Counted from the stretch's first letter, positions 50,244-59,824 are shown. The stretch is DNA of 64,000 bases from Streptococcus pluranimalium (GCF_002953735.1 NZ_CP025536.1:1928001-1992000); one strand, 5' to 3'. The notes: a model not told the origin generated them from the letters alone. Program-made: numbers and translations.

Positions 50244-50719
50244 GCCCTATTGTCTTTCTTGCTATGATTATAGTCATGGCCTACACCCTACAAATCTTTT
50301 TGGGTTTCAAACAAATTAAACATTTTAACAGTGTCTATACCGAACTTCGTAGAAAAGGCCGTGTTGCTATTGGACGCCGTTCTGGTAAGTTTAAATCAGG
50401 GACGATTGTCATGTTTGCTATTGATTCTAAGGGAAAAATTAGCGCCGCTAAAAAGATTCAAGGTGTTACTATTGGCGCTCGCTTTAAAGACATGCCACAG
50501 TATATCAATCACGATTTACACTATTTAGATCATTATAATCCTCTTGTTCGTCAAGAAAATAAACTGACTCAAATTGCTATAGAGGATGCTAGGGATGTTT
50601 TCCTCACTATTGAGGCAGGAACTTATCAAGAAGTTCCTAAAAGTATCCCAATGATTGATTGGAGCTTACAAATAAAATCACTCCTCTCTCGATTCAAATT
50701 AACTAACAAATCACTATAA
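50240..50719 (+). CDS. srlM: Glucitol operon activator GutM/SrlM
   Basis: The 159-residue protein is the GutM accessory activator found in glucitol operons. It has an N-terminal hydrophobic segment (about residues 4-20) and a basic segment, YTELRRKGRVAIGRRSGKFKSGTIVMF. It starts by overlapping the end of srlR (ATGA type), so both regulators are made together. How GutM works is not well understood. Confidence 0.87.
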   Translation: MSPIVFLAMIIVMAYTLQIFLGFKQIKHFNSVYTELRRKGRVAIGRRSGKFKSGTIVMFAIDSKGKISAAKKIQGVTIGARFKDMPQYINHDLHYLDHYNPLVRQENKLTQIAIEDARDVFLTIEAGTYQEVPKSIPMIDWSLQIKSLLSRFKLTNKSL

Positions 50720-50737
50720 CCATTAGGAGGTTTTTTT

Positions 50738-51289
50738 ATGGATTACATTACTAAATTTGCAGAAGGCTTTATGGGTCTCTTTCAAGCTGGTGCAGATACT
50801 TTTATCAGCTGGATGACAGGAATTGTACCCGTTGTCTTAATGCTATTAGTAGCAATGAATGCACTCATTGCACTCATTGGTGAAGAAAAAATGAATAAAG
50901 TTGGTGAGTTTTCTGCCAAAAATCCACTAACACGATACATGTTATTACCTTTTCTTTCCGCCTTTATGCTGGGGAATCCAATGTCCATGAGTATGGGAAG
51001 ATTCCTACCAGAATACTATAAACCAAGCTTTATTGCTGCACAAATGCAATTTTGCCACACATCTAACGGTGTATTCCCCCACATCAATCCAGGAGAACTC
51101 TTTGTTTACTTAGGAATTGCTACAGGTATCGAAACCTTGGGCTTAAGTCAAATGGATTTAGCAGTACGCTACCTACTTGTCGGTCTCGTCATGAATGCTC
51201 TTGGTGGCTGGGTCACTGACTTTACAACAGCCTTTGTATGTAAACAACAAGGTATCCAATTAAGTAAAACGGTACAAATAGACAAATAA
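50738..51289 (+). CDS. srlA: PTS glucitol/sorbitol EIIC2
   Basis: The 183-residue integral membrane protein is the EIIC2 half of the sorbitol channel. FMGLFQAGADTFISWMTGIVPVV and CHTSNGVFPHINPGELF-type segments are characteristic of the family. About four membrane helices are seen. RBS AGGAGG precedes the ATG. It works with srlE and srlB. Confidence 0.93.
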   Translation: MDYITKFAEGFMGLFQAGADTFISWMTGIVPVVLMLLVAMNALIALIGEEKMNKVGEFSAKNPLTRYMLLPFLSAFMLGNPMSMSMGRFLPEYYKPSFIAAQMQFCHTSNGVFPHINPGELFVYLGIATGIETLGLSQMDLAVRYLLVGLVMNALGGWVTDFTTAFVCKQQGIQLSKTVQIDK

Positions 51290-51316
51290 GTAAAGTAACA
51301 ATCTAGGAGGATAATC

Positions 51317-52318
51317 ATGACATATAATAGTATCAAAGTTGTTAAAGGTAATGGCGGTTTTGGTGGACCACTTGTGATCAGCCCTACTGAAGAAAAACAT
51401 AAATTCATCTATATCACAGGTGGTGGTGAAAAACCAGACATTGTTGATAAAATCGCTGATCTAACTGGCATGGAAGCGGTCAATGGATTCAAAACATCAA
51501 TTCCTGATGAAGACATTGCGCTAGCTATTGTAGACTGCGGTGGCACACTACGTTGTGGCATCTATCCCAAAAAGGGCATCCCAACCATCAACATCGTTGC
51601 AACTGGAAAATCCGGTCCTCTAGCACAATATATTACAGAAGATATTTACGTGTCAGCTGTCGGTGTCAACCAAATAAGTGCTACCGAAGACAGTCTTACG
51701 AATGTTCAAAAACAAACTGTTGCTGAACCCTCTACTGAAAAAACAAATTCTTATGATACAAGTAAGAAAATCACCGAACAACGTGCTGAAAAAAGCTTTG
51801 TCGCGCGTATTGGTATGGGAGCTGGTAAGGTCGTTGCAACCTTTAACCAAGCCGCTCGTGATGCCATCCAAACAATGCTAAATACAATTCTTCCTTTTAT
51901 GGCTTTCGTATCACTCTTGATTGGTATTATCAATGGTTCTGGTGTTGGTACTTGGATTGCCAATCTATTAGCACCCCTAGCAGGTAATATTTGGGGACTG
52001 GTTATTATTGGTTTTGTTTGTTCACTACCATTTCTATCTCCTCTCCTAGGTCCTGGTGCAGTTATCTCACAAATTGTTGGGACTCTTATCGGAGTACAAA
52101 TTGGCAAAGGGAATATTCCACCTCAAATGGCTCTTCCTGCTCTATTTGCTATTAACACCCAAAATGGTTGTGACTTCATCCCTGTAGCATTAGGACTTAC
52201 AGAAGCTGAAGCAGAGACTGTAGAAGTTGGGGTACCTTCTGTGCTTTATTCTCGATTCTTAAATGGTGTCCCTCGTGTACTTGTCGCATGGCTAGCAAGC
52301 ATTGGACTCTACCAATAA
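51317..52318 (+). CDS. srlE: PTS glucitol/sorbitol EIIBC1
   Basis: The 333-residue protein has a cytoplasmic EIIB domain (about residues 1-110), with [12 protein letters not shown] near its start and a phosphorylatable Cys in the [13 protein letters not shown] region (near 76-88; Cys72 is an alternative). After a variable linker (about 115-165) comes the EIIC1 membrane domain with [11 protein letters not shown]. It is one subunit of the split channel with srlA. RBS GGAGG precedes ATG 51317. Confidence 0.93.
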   Translation: MTYNSIKVVKGNGGFGGPLVISPTEEKHKFIYITGGGEKPDIVDKIADLTGMEAVNGFKTSIPDEDIALAIVDCGGTLRCGIYPKKGIPTINIVATGKSGPLAQYITEDIYVSAVGVNQISATEDSLTNVQKQTVAEPSTEKTNSYDTSKKITEQRAEKSFVARIGMGAGKVVATFNQAARDAIQTMLNTILPFMAFVSLLIGIINGSGVGTWIANLLAPLAGNIWGLVIIGFVCSLPFLSPLLGPGAVISQIVGTLIGVQIGKGNIPPQMALPALFAINTQNGCDFIPVALGLTEAEAETVEVGVPSVLYSRFLNGVPRVLVAWLASIGLYQ

Positions 52319-52351
52319 TCATAATATTAACTTTTTAGAAAGAAGATTACT

Positions 52352-52717
52352 ATGTCAACTATTTTTAACACTACCGTAACAGCAATCGGTCCTGAAGCAG
52401 AAGGGATGATTGAAGGCGCTAACATGCTCATCCTTTTTGGAGAAGGGGCTCCAGCTGATTTAGCAGAATTTTGTTTTACCATTAACAATAAAGACCTTTC
52501 TGGGGCAATACAGATTGGCGGAACTGTTTTTATTGATGAATTAGCCTTCCCTATAACTTTTGTCGGAGAAGTAGTTGAGAAAAATCTTAAAAATTTAGGA
52601 CATATTACAATTAGTTTTGATGGCTCAACAGAAGGCTCCTTGCCTGGGACATTACATGTTTCAGCTAATCATTTACCTAAGCTAACTCTTGGCACCAGTG
52701 TGAAAATTACTTCTTAA
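52352..52717 (+). CDS. srlB: PTS glucitol/sorbitol EIIA
   Basis: The 121-residue cytoplasmic phosphocarrier passes phosphate from HPr to the EIIB domain of SrlE. IGPEAEGMIEGANMLILFGEGAP near the N-terminus and the C-terminal TLHVSANHLPKL match the PTSIIA_gutA family. It lies 33 bases behind srlE in the same operon. Confidence 0.9.
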   Translation: MSTIFNTTVTAIGPEAEGMIEGANMLILFGEGAPADLAEFCFTINNKDLSGAIQIGGTVFIDELAFPITFVGEVVEKNLKNLGHITISFDGSTEGSLPGTLHVSANHLPKLTLGTSVKITS

Positions 52718-52730
52718 GGAGAATATAGGT

Positions 52731-53429
52731 ATGGAAATACTACTTGATACAGCTAATATCGAGAGAATTGAATCTCTTCAAAATGTATTGCCCCTAAAAG
52801 GTATTACAACCAATCCATCAATTCTAAAGAAGGAAGGTGAGATTGATTTCTTTAAACATCTCCGAAAAATCAGGAATATCATTGGACTTGAGCAAACTCT
52901 CCATGTTCAAGTCACAGCCACTACTGCTGAAAAAATGATTAAAGAAGCTCAAGCTATCCGAGAAGGTATTGACCCATCGGTATACATTAAAATTCCTGTG
53001 ACATATGAGGGACTAAAAGCCATTAAAGCTCTTAAAAAACAAGGTGTCAATATCACTGCGACAGCTATTTATACAAAACTACAAGGCTTTCTAGCTATTG
53101 CTGCTAATGCCGATTACTTAGCGCCGTATTATAATCGCATGGAAAATTTAGGAATAAATGCAGAATCAGTTATGTCATCTCTTCAAAGAGAAATCGAGCG
53201 AACGAATAGTCAAAGCAAACTACTAGGAGCGAGTTATAAAACGATTGAACAAATAAATGGTACATTTGATGCGGGAGCACAGGCTATTACAGTCTCTCCC
53301 GAACTCATTGAACAACTTCTATTATCAAACACAATCGTCCAAGCAGTTGAAGACTTTCAAGAAGATTGGAAAGTTATTCACGGAGAACAAAGTATTGATG
53401 ACCTCTTTCATAAACGGCATAATATCTAG
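52731..53429 (+). CDS. Fructose-6-phosphate aldolase/transaldolase-like protein
   Basis: The 232-residue protein is a class I aldolase of the short transaldolase group (FSA/TalC). It shows the N-terminal LLDTANIERI, GITTNPSILKKEG and the Schiff-base Lys in YIKIPVTYEGLKAI (near residue 86). As last gene of the sorbitol operon it would act on fructose-6-phosphate produced by SrlD, either cleaving it or moving carbon units. The length points to FSA/TalC rather than classical transaldolase. Its exact reaction is not decided by sequence. Confidence 0.85.
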   Translation: MEILLDTANIERIESLQNVLPLKGITTNPSILKKEGEIDFFKHLRKIRNIIGLEQTLHVQVTATTAEKMIKEAQAIREGIDPSVYIKIPVTYEGLKAIKALKKQGVNITATAIYTKLQGFLAIAANADYLAPYYNRMENLGINAESVMSSLQREIERTNSQSKLLGASYKTIEQINGTFDAGAQAITVSPELIEQLLLSNTIVQAVEDFQEDWKVIHGEQSIDDLFHKRHNI

Positions 53430-53446
53430 ATTGACATAAAATAGAA

Positions 53447-53632
53447 CAAAATGAATTCGCACTTGGCTACACTATCTACTTCTTCGAATTGGCAATTGGT
53501 CTTTCAGGTTACCTCAACAGCGTTAACCCATTTGACCAACCAGGTGTTGAGGCCTACAAGAAAAACATGTTTGCCCTCCTAGGCAAACCAGGATTCGAAG
53601 ACCTCGGCGCAGAACTGAACGCACGTCTTTAA
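53447..53632 (+). pseudogene. Second copy of the pgi 3' end
   Basis: These 186 bases repeat pgi 47217-47402 with six substitutions (about 97% identity), including the stop codon. The frame encodes the last 61 residues of Pgi, with two amino-acid differences (Thr to Ala, Ala to Thr). No start codon or ribosome-binding site serves it. It is a remnant created when the sorbitol operon came to lie between two pgi ends. It is in the same orientation as pgi. Confidence 0.92.
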
Positions 53633-53654
53633 TATAAATAATATATAGAAATCA

Positions 53655-53680
53655 AGAGGCTCTTTTGAGGCTCTTTTTTG
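53655..53680 (+). terminator. Terminator after the pgi remnant and sorbitol operon
   Basis: AAGAGGCTC / GAGGCTCTT form a 9-bp stem with a central G-G mismatch and a TTTT loop, followed by a T-run. Confidence 0.65.
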
Positions 53681-53774
53681 ATTAAAAAAATCCTCATAAA
53701 TCTTTTCATATCAGTATTGACAAGGTATATATATAATTAGATTTGGAAAAAATTTGATACTTCTAAAGGAGTTT

Positions 53775-53873
53775 ATGATGAAAAAAGTTGGTAAAGAAGA
53801 ATTAGTAAAATTTTTAAAAGACTATCGTGACGAGTTAAAAACTGACACTGATAATATAGCTAACGGGATTTAG
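53775..53873 (+). CDS. 32-residue peptide of unknown function
   Basis: A short frame starting ATG 53775 (a second ATG follows at once) has a perfect ribosome-binding site AAAGGAG 4 bases upstream (53766-53771). The peptide is highly charged (12 Lys/Arg/Asp in its first 25 residues) and has no signal or membrane segment. It is followed 11 bases later by an 85-residue membrane protein, so they form a small operon. Its function is unknown, and it could be a leader peptide or the remains of a longer gene. Confidence 0.5.
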   Translation: MMKKVGKEELVKFLKDYRDELKTDTDNIANGI

Positions 53874-53884
53874 ATGAGGTTTTT

Positions 53885-54142
53885 ATGAGTAACTTTGGAA
53901 AAGGATGCTTGTACATTATTATCTGCCTTGGTTTATTTTTAGGTATTCTAAAATTCATTCTTGGCGAATATTTGGAGATGTTATTATTTCCAATCACTAT
54001 GTTCTCCCCTATAATCATTTTAGTTTGTTTAGGGATCTTTGGCTCAGTTCTATCTGAACACATCAAAACTGGAAAATGGTTAGGACTTGGAGCTATCTTT
54101 GGAAATATTGCTAATAATAAGATAAAGCAGATGCTAGCATGA
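53885..54142 (+). CDS. Small two-span membrane protein
   Basis: The 85-residue protein has two long membrane segments (about residues 6-28 and 36-58), with a basic C-terminal tail (KTGKWLGLGAIFGNIANNKIKQ). ATG 53885 has GAGG 7 bases upstream. I do not recognise the family. It is sandwiched by very short frames in an AT-rich stretch between the sorbitol operon and dapH. A bacteriocin-immunity-like protein would look like this, but no bacteriocin gene is recognisable. Confidence 0.6.
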   Translation: MSNFGKGCLYIIICLGLFLGILKFILGEYLEMLLFPITMFSPIIILVCLGIFGSVLSEHIKTGKWLGLGAIFGNIANNKIKQMLA

Positions 54143-54207
54143 AATCAAATAAAAGTTATAAGAAGAAAAAATTCAAACGAAAAACCCAATCATTGATAAG
54201 ACAGTAG
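54139..54207 (+). CDS. Possible 22-residue basic peptide
   Basis: A frame starting in the stop codon of the preceding gene (ATGA overlap) encodes a Lys-rich peptide beginning MKSNKSYKKKKFKRK. The overlap suggests translational coupling, but the length is too short for a firm call. Confidence 0.3.
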   Translation: MKSNKSYKKKKFKRKTQSLIRQ

Positions 54208-54248
54208 AGTTTATTTCCCCATAAAGTGATGACATCGGAGACGATTTA

Positions 54249-54329
54249 ATGAGTGCTGAAGAATATCAAGCATTTCAGGAATTCCTTAAATGGAAAAAAA
54301 TGAATAGTTCAAATAAAGAAGTTGAATAA
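54249..54329 (+). CDS. Possible 26-residue peptide
   Basis: ATG 54249 has GGAG (54237-54240) 8 bases upstream. The peptide starts MSAEEYQAFQEFLKWKKM, is amphipathic and charged, and ends before the dapH promoter region. It has the look of a translated small gene, but no family is recognised. Confidence 0.4.
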   Translation: MSAEEYQAFQEFLKWKKMNSSNKEVE

Positions 54330-54402
54330 GCTTCTTTTTATATTCTTTCAAATTTTCTGACTATTTGTTATAATAAAACTATTAACTGCCAAGGAGATTA
54401 TG

Positions 54403-55101
54403 ATGACTGCTCAAAAAATGACTGCTCAAGAAATTATTGCCTACATTAGCAATGCCGAAAAGAAAACAAATGTTAAAGTAACCTACGCTGGACAAGTAAC
54501 AGCTGAGATTCCTGCCTCAGTTATTCAACTTAGTAATGTTCTTTTTGGAGATTGGAAAGATATCGAACCACTCCTTGAAGGCATGACTGAAAACGTGGAT
54601 TATGTTGTTGAACAAGATGGTCGTAACTCTGCGGTTCCCCTCTTAGATAAACGTCACCTCAACGCTCGTATCGAACCAGGTGCTATCATTCGTGACCAAG
54701 TTACCATCGAAGATAATGCCGTTATTATGATGGGGGCTATCATCAACATTGGTGCTGAGATTGGTGCTGGTACTATGATTGATATGGGTGCCATTCTCGG
54801 TGGTCGTGCAACCGTCGGTAAAAATAGCCACATCGGTGCTGGAGCCGTTCTTGCTGGGGTTATCGAACCTGCTTCCGCTGAGCCTGTCCGTGTTGGTGAC
54901 AATGTTCTAGTCGGTGCCAATGCTGTTGTTATTGAAGGTGTGCAAATTGGTAACGGTTCTGTTGTTGCAGCAGGTGCCATTGTTACCGAAGATGTTCCAG
55001 AAAGCGTTGTTGTTGCTGGGGTTCCAGCTCGTATCATCAAAGAAATCGATGCTCAAACGCAACAAAAAACGGCATTAGAAGATGCCCTTCGTAACCTCTA
55101 A
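54403..55101 (+). CDS. dapH: Tetrahydrodipicolinate N-acetyltransferase
   Basis: This enzyme acetylates tetrahydrodipicolinate with acetyl-CoA in the acetyl branch of lysine biosynthesis. The 232-residue protein has an N-terminal DapH domain and a left-handed beta-helix with hexapeptide repeats ([47 protein letters not shown]). AAGGAG at 54391-54396 is 6 bases from ATG 54403 and only 3 from ATG 54400, so 54403 is chosen. dapL follows, though a terminator hairpin lies in between. Confidence 0.95.
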   Translation: MTAQKMTAQEIIAYISNAEKKTNVKVTYAGQVTAEIPASVIQLSNVLFGDWKDIEPLLEGMTENVDYVVEQDGRNSAVPLLDKRHLNARIEPGAIIRDQVTIEDNAVIMMGAIINIGAEIGAGTMIDMGAILGGRATVGKNSHIGAGAVLAGVIEPASAEPVRVGDNVLVGANAVVIEGVQIGNGSVVAAGAIVTEDVPESVVVAGVPARIIKEIDAQTQQKTALEDALRNL

Positions 55102-55109
55102 GAACTAAG

Positions 55110-55133
55110 AAAGCTGAGCTATGCTCAGCTTTT
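55110..55133 (+). terminator. Terminator-like hairpin between dapH and dapL
   Basis: GCTGAGC / GCTCAGC form a perfect stem with a 3-base loop, flanked by A's and followed by TTTT. Partial read-through into dapL is likely, as no strong promoter lies in the 23 bases before it. Confidence 0.7.
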
Positions 55134-55155
55134 ATCACAAGTAGGAAATATTATT

Positions 55156-56286
55156 ATGGCTTTAGATTTAATCCAAATTAGACGTGACCTCCACCAAATC
55201 CCTGAAATTGGCTTAGAAGAATTCAAAACCCAAGCCTATCTCCTCAAAATAATTGAAGAATTGACCCAGGACAAACCCTTCGTCAAACAAAAAACTTGGC
55301 GTACTGGAATCCTTGTTTTTGTAGAAGGCTATAACGCTCAGAAAACCATCGGTTGGCGAACAGATATTGATGGTCTGCCAATCATCGAAGAAACAGGACT
55401 GGATTTTGCCAGTCAACACGATGGTCGTATGCACGCCTGTGGCCACGATATGCACATGACACTAGCCTTAGGCCTTCTTGAGGAGCTGACACAAACCCAA
55501 CCTAAAGAAAACCTTCTCTTCTTATTCCAGCCAGCTGAGGAAAATTTTGCGGGTGGGATGCTTATGTATGAGGATGGTGCCTTTGGCGACTGGAAACCGG
55601 ATGAATTTTACGGACTCCATGTGAGACCAGACATGAAAGTCGGTGATATTGCAACCAATACGGGAACACTTTTTGCAGGAACTTGCGAAGTCAAAATCAC
55701 CTTCAAAGGTAAAGGTGGTCATGCTGCCTTTCCACATCAATCAAATGATGCCTTAGTTGCGGCTGCTTACTTTATCACTCAAGTGCAGACCGTTGTTAGC
55801 CGCAACGTCGACCCTATCGAGGGTGGTGTTGTGACCTTTGGTGCTATGCAAGCAGGGACAACAAACAATGTTATTTCCGAAACTGCCTTCATGCACGGAA
55901 CTATTCGTGCCCTAACACAAGACATGAGCCTTCATATCCAAAATCGTGTCAAAACGATTGCTGAAGGGGTTGCTGCTAGCTTTGGTATGGAAGTCGATAT
56001 TATTCTCAACCCAAGTGGCTATCTGCCTGTTGAAAATAACCCGTTATTGGCTCAGGAGTTAATGATGTTCTTCCAAAATCAGCCTGAAGTCAACCTTATC
56101 AACTGCCCACCAGCCATGACTGGTGAAGATTTTGGTTATCTCTTGCATAAAATCCCCGGTGTCATGTTCTGGCTTGGTATTGATACCCCCTACCCCCTAC
56201 ATCATGCAAAAATGAGTCCAAATGAAAAATCTCTTGCATTCGGTGTTAAGCACATATCAACATTTTTGAAACAAAAAAGTTATTAA
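55156..56286 (+). CDS. dapL: N-acetyldiaminopimelate deacetylase
   Basis: This M20-family metallohydrolase removes the acetyl group from N-acetyl-LL-diaminopimelate, the step after DapH and the aminotransferase. Its 376 residues fit. Metal ligands are seen in [11 protein letters not shown] (about 92-102), [10 protein letters not shown] (Glu-Glu) and a C-terminal [11 protein letters not shown]. The gene follows dapH with the same polarity, which supports the pathway assignment over other M20 amidohydrolases. The symbol follows the dapH partner usage. Confidence 0.9.
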   Translation: MALDLIQIRRDLHQIPEIGLEEFKTQAYLLKIIEELTQDKPFVKQKTWRTGILVFVEGYNAQKTIGWRTDIDGLPIIEETGLDFASQHDGRMHACGHDMHMTLALGLLEELTQTQPKENLLFLFQPAEENFAGGMLMYEDGAFGDWKPDEFYGLHVRPDMKVGDIATNTGTLFAGTCEVKITFKGKGGHAAFPHQSNDALVAAAYFITQVQTVVSRNVDPIEGGVVTFGAMQAGTTNNVISETAFMHGTIRALTQDMSLHIQNRVKTIAEGVAASFGMEVDIILNPSGYLPVENNPLLAQELMMFFQNQPEVNLINCPPAMTGEDFGYLLHKIPGVMFWLGIDTPYPLHHAKMSPNEKSLAFGVKHISTFLKQKSY

Positions 56287-56289
56287 CAA

Positions 56290-56326
56290 AAAAATACTTC
56301 GTTGACATCAACGAAGTATTCTTTTC
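56290..56326. terminator. Bidirectional terminator between dapL and spxA
   Basis: A near-perfect palindrome AATACTTCGTTGA / TCAACGAAGTATT (13-bp stem, 2-base loop) with A's before and T's after lies between the convergent genes. Confidence 0.88.
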
Positions 56327-56336
56327 CTGTTATATC

Positions 56337-56735
56337 TTATAAAGCTGCGCGCAAACGAGCTTGTTCATTCTCGACGTTACGAATATTGCGTGGCAAGAAA
56401 GCACGAATATCATCTTCCTTATAGCCCACTTGAAGACGTTTATCATCAATTAAAATAGGGCTTTTCAGAATACGTGGATTTTCCTGAATCAAATCAATCA
56501 CTTGGCTGAGACTGAGTTCATCAATATCACAGTTCAAAGCTTTTGCGTAACGATTTTTGGATGAGACAATACTCTCAATCCCATTTTCAGTTTTAGCCAA
56601 AATAGCCAATATTTCTTCTTTTGTTAGTGCTTCTTTTCCTAAATTCTGTTCTTTATAAGGGAGCTTGTGCGCATTGAGCCAAGTTTTTGCCTTTTTACAG
56701 CTCGTGCAACTTGAGATGGTATAAATTTTAATCAT
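56337..56735 (-). CDS. spxA: Spx-family RNA polymerase-binding regulator
   Basis: Spx proteins bind the alpha subunit of RNA polymerase and redirect transcription under oxidative stress. The 132-residue protein is of the usual length and carries the redox switch CTSC (CxxC) at about residues 10-13 in ISSCTSCKKAKTWL. ATG 56735 is chosen because it begins the conserved MIKIYT; longer starts add four residues. It lies downstream of recA on the same strand. Streptococci have two Spx paralogs; which one this is cannot be told. Confidence 0.9.
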   Translation of the reverse strand: MIKIYTISSCTSCKKAKTWLNAHKLPYKEQNLGKEALTKEEILAILAKTENGIESIVSSKNRYAKALNCDIDELSLSQVIDLIQENPRILKSPILIDDKRLQVGYKEDDIRAFLPRNIRNVENEQARLRAAL

Positions 56736-56950
56736 GTACATTCTCACTTTCTATCCCATGATGGTATCATTATAGCATGCACGTCTTTTCAAATACATAG
56801 GTCTTGCGACCTATTTTTTACTTTGTCAAGAATTTACTGTAAAAACTGCGAAAAAACTTAAACATTTCTTAACTGAAAAAGAAGCCAAGTTGCCTTGGAT
56901 CCTTTCTCAGCTATTTATGGCGAAAGAAATTCTCAATAAATCTTACTTGT

Positions 56951-57009
56951 TTGATGAGCTCTCTCATTTCTAGGCTCATAAAAAAACAGTCCACTGGACT
57001 GTTTTTTTA
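56951..57009 (-). terminator. recA terminator with repeat-like flank
   Basis: AACAGTCC / GGACTGTT form a stem with an ACT loop and runs of A and T; the recA stop codon lies in its A-run. The following sequence (minus strand) ATGAGCC-AGAAAT resembles that behind the TetR gene, and forms a second stem ATGAGC / GCTCAT. Confidence 0.8.
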
Positions 57010-58149
57010 CTCCTCAATTTCAATACCACCATCAAGATCTAAGACGAGTTCGTCCGTCTCTACTGATTTAGCATCTTCTGCTGGTAGTTCATCACCTTCT
57101 GGCGCCTCAATCATTCCAAAATGCACGCGCACTTTTTGATCGATTTCGTCAAAGATGGCTGGATTTTCTGCCAAGAATTTCTTAGCATTTTCAGACCCCT
57201 GACCAATCTTTTCACCATTGTAAGAGAACCAAGCACCAGCTTTTTGAATAATATCTAAATCGCTTGCAATCTTAACCAATTCTCCAGTACGTGAAATCCC
57301 TTCACCATACATAATTTCCACAAATGCTTCTTTGAATGGTGGTGCAACCTTGTTTTTAACAACCTTGATTTTAGTTTCCTTACCAACGTTTTGGTCTTTC
57401 TTATCACCAGTTCCCTTGATTTGCGTGTTACCACGAACATCCAAACGAACAGATGAGTAGAATTTAAGGGCACGTCCACCAGGTGTTGTTTCAGGATTAC
57501 CAAACATGACCCCAACTTTTTCACGCAATTGGTTGATAAAAATTGCAATCGTTTTGGTTTTGTTAATAGAAGCTGATAGTTTACGCATGGCTTGGCTCAT
57601 CATACGCGCTTGCAAACCAACATGGCTATCACCGATATCACCGTCAATTTCAGCGCGAGGAACAAGAGCCGCAACAGAGTCGACAACAACCAAGTCAACG
57701 GCACCTGAATCAATCAATTTACCAGCGATTTCAAGACCTTGCTCTCCAGAATCTGGTTGAGACAAGAGCAATTCATCAATATTAACCCCAAGCGCTTGAG
57801 CATACATAGGATCCAATGCGTGCTCAGCATCGATAAAGGCAGCAATCCCACCTTCTTTTTGGGCTTGAGCAACAGCATGAAGCGCAACGGTTGTTTTACC
57901 AGAGCTCTCAGGACCGTAGATTTCAATGATACGGCCTTTAGGGTAACCACCTGCACCAAGGGCAATATCAAGTGCCAATGAGCCTGAACTCATGACTTGA
58001 ACTTTCTGCTCAGCACGTTCGCCAAGTTTCATGATGGCTCCCTTACCGAAATCCTTTTCGATATTTTTAAGGGCATCATCGAGCGCCTTTTGACGCTCCT
58101 CACCAAATTTTTTAGAAATATCATCTAATTTTTTTTGTTTTTTAGCCAA
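57007..58149 (-). CDS. recA: Recombinase A
   Basis: RecA forms filaments on single-stranded DNA for homologous recombination, SOS cleavage and transformation. The 380-residue protein shows Walker [13 protein letters not shown] (near 78-89), [16 protein letters not shown] (Walker B and L1), and the L2 [20 protein letters not shown], and ends in an acidic tail. It follows cinA on the same strand, the classic competence-induced cinA-recA pair. It may also have its own promoter in the 143-base gap. Confidence 0.98.
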   Translation of the reverse strand: MAKKQKKLDDISKKFGEERQKALDDALKNIEKDFGKGAIMKLGERAEQKVQVMSSGSLALDIALGAGGYPKGRIIEIYGPESSGKTTVALHAVAQAQKEGGIAAFIDAEHALDPMYAQALGVNIDELLLSQPDSGEQGLEIAGKLIDSGAVDLVVVDSVAALVPRAEIDGDIGDSHVGLQARMMSQAMRKLSASINKTKTIAIFINQLREKVGVMFGNPETTPGGRALKFYSSVRLDVRGNTQIKGTGDKKDQNVGKETKIKVVKNKVAPPFKEAFVEIMYGEGISRTGELVKIASDLDIIQKAGAWFSYNGEKIGQGSENAKKFLAENPAIFDEIDQKVRVHFGMIEAPEGDELPAEDAKSVETDELVLDLDGGIEIEE

Positions 58150-58292
58150 AATAGTCTCCTATATTCTTAAATAAACTAACTGCCAACTATCACTGTTGGC
58201 TACAAAATAGTGTTACCTAATTATTTCCACACTTATCCACAGAAACAACCAAAGTATCAGCCTTTCTATTATACCAAATTAAGCGGATATAA

Positions 58293-59549
58293 TCATGCTA
58301 GCAATGCTTGTCGAACCATATTTAAAGCATGCAAGACAGCAATATAGCGAATGTCTGAACGACTACGACCTCCGATATGAACTTTTTTGACCATGACACC
58401 CGCTTCACTGGCTAAGCCTATAAAGACTGTACCAACTGGCTGACCCTCAAGCTCATCAGGACCTGCCACACCCGTTAGAGAAATCGCTAAATCTGCTCCA
58501 ACCTTTTCACGTGTAGTCTCAGCCATCGCTCTAGCCGTGAACTCACTCACCACACCATGCACCTTTAAGTCAGCCTCAGCAATACCCAAGATAGAAGCTT
58601 TTTGTGCCAAGCTGTAAGTCACAAAGCCACCTTCAAAAATCTCAGACGCCCCTTGGAAATCAGCAATTGTCGACTGAAAGAGCCCTGCTGTCAGACTTTC
58701 TGCTGCTGTAACCGACTTACCAGAAGCCTTCAACAAGTCAACCGTCACCTGCGCTAAAGAATTTCCCTCACCATAGCCATACAAATGGTCTTTTAGGGGC
58801 GTGTTATCCAAACCAGGTGTCGCTAAGATTTGCGCTTCTAGTGCATCCAACTTCAGATCAGCTGCTTGTTGATTTTTCGCCTTGGTTGACAGCCTCAAGG
58901 TCACTTCACCAACCTTGGCATAGGGAGCAAGCGTTGGGTCTGTCTGCTCTTCAATCATATCTGCTAAGACCGTCACCAACTGGCTTTCACCGATACCAAA
59001 GAAGCGAAGAACGCGGGAATAAAGCTGTTCACCACTTGTGGATAGGAGGGGTAGCAAACCTTCTTGTACCATAGGCTTCAATTCGCTCGGTGGACCAGGT
59101 AAAACGACATAAGTCACACCATCAACCGTCAAGATACCGCCAACAGCAAGTCCTGTGATGTTTTGAATAGGTGTTGAGTCTTCCACCATCTGAGCCTGAC
59201 GTTCATTATTGGGCGTGCGGCTGTATTTCGGACGCGACGCAAAGAATTGATCCAATTTCTGATTGGCTTTCTCATCAAAAACTAAGTTACGTCCCAAATA
59301 TTTAGCCAAGGTTTGCTTAGTCAAATCGTCTTCTGTAGGTCCCAGGCCACCACAAAGAATAACCAAATCGCTACGTTTACTAGCCATGTCAATGACTGAT
59401 AGAAGTCTTTCTTCATTGTCTCCAACAGCTGTTTGGTAATAAACATCAATACCGATTTCTGCCATTTTTTCTGACAAATACTGGGCGTTGGTATTAACGA
59501 TTTGTCCAGTTAGGATTTCTGTTCCGACTGCAATTAACTCTGCTTTCAT
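58293..59549 (-). CDS. cinA: Competence/damage-inducible protein CinA
   Basis: CinA has an N-terminal molybdopterin-binding-like domain ([34 protein letters not shown]) and a C-terminal PncC-type nicotinamide-nucleotide amidohydrolase domain ([29 protein letters not shown]). Its 418 residues match streptococcal CinA. In streptococci it is a late competence gene induced with recA, and its product helps bring RecA to the membrane. A possible competence box lies just upstream. Confidence 0.96.
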   Translation of the reverse strand: MKAELIAVGTEILTGQIVNTNAQYLSEKMAEIGIDVYYQTAVGDNEERLLSVIDMASKRSDLVILCGGLGPTEDDLTKQTLAKYLGRNLVFDEKANQKLDQFFASRPKYSRTPNNERQAQMVEDSTPIQNITGLAVGGILTVDGVTYVVLPGPPSELKPMVQEGLLPLLSTSGEQLYSRVLRFFGIGESQLVTVLADMIEEQTDPTLAPYAKVGEVTLRLSTKAKNQQAADLKLDALEAQILATPGLDNTPLKDHLYGYGEGNSLAQVTVDLLKASGKSVTAAESLTAGLFQSTIADFQGASEIFEGGFVTYSLAQKASILGIAEADLKVHGVVSEFTARAMAETTREKVGADLAISLTGVAGPDELEGQPVGTVFIGLASEAGVMVKKVHIGGRSRSDIRYIAVLHALNMVRQALLA

Positions 59550-59566
59550 TTACCCACCTACTTTAC

Positions 59567-59574
59567 TATTCGAA
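59567..59574 (-). promoter_or_regulatory. Possible ComX (cin) box of cinA
   Basis: On the minus strand TTCGAATA matches the competence sigma-factor box TACGAATA at 7 of 8 bases. It lies 18 bases from the cinA start codon, giving a very short leader. Confidence 0.5.
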
Positions 59575-59824
59575 AACTTGTTTACATTTTAGCATAAATT
59601 GCTAAAAATTATTCTTTTGGGTTCAATCACTGGATTGTCAATCATTGTGATAAACTACTAGACCACTTCCCAAAAATTTGAGAATATCACCAACTTTTAG
59701 CATTTCCAAGTAAACACATACCCTAATGTAGCAAAAAACTCCCAGTCCTTAACGATCCTAACCTAATCTCTAAAAATCCTAAATTTTGATGGATTTACAG
59801 AATTGTCAACATATTGTAAAGATG

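Larger units (their letters stand above)
53430..53774. other. Region between the sorbitol operon and small genes
   Basis: The 345 bases hold the duplicated pgi 3' end (53447-53632), a terminator-like hairpin with a G-G mismatch (53655-53680) and an upstream region for the following small genes. No intact gene is supported. Confidence 0.7.
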
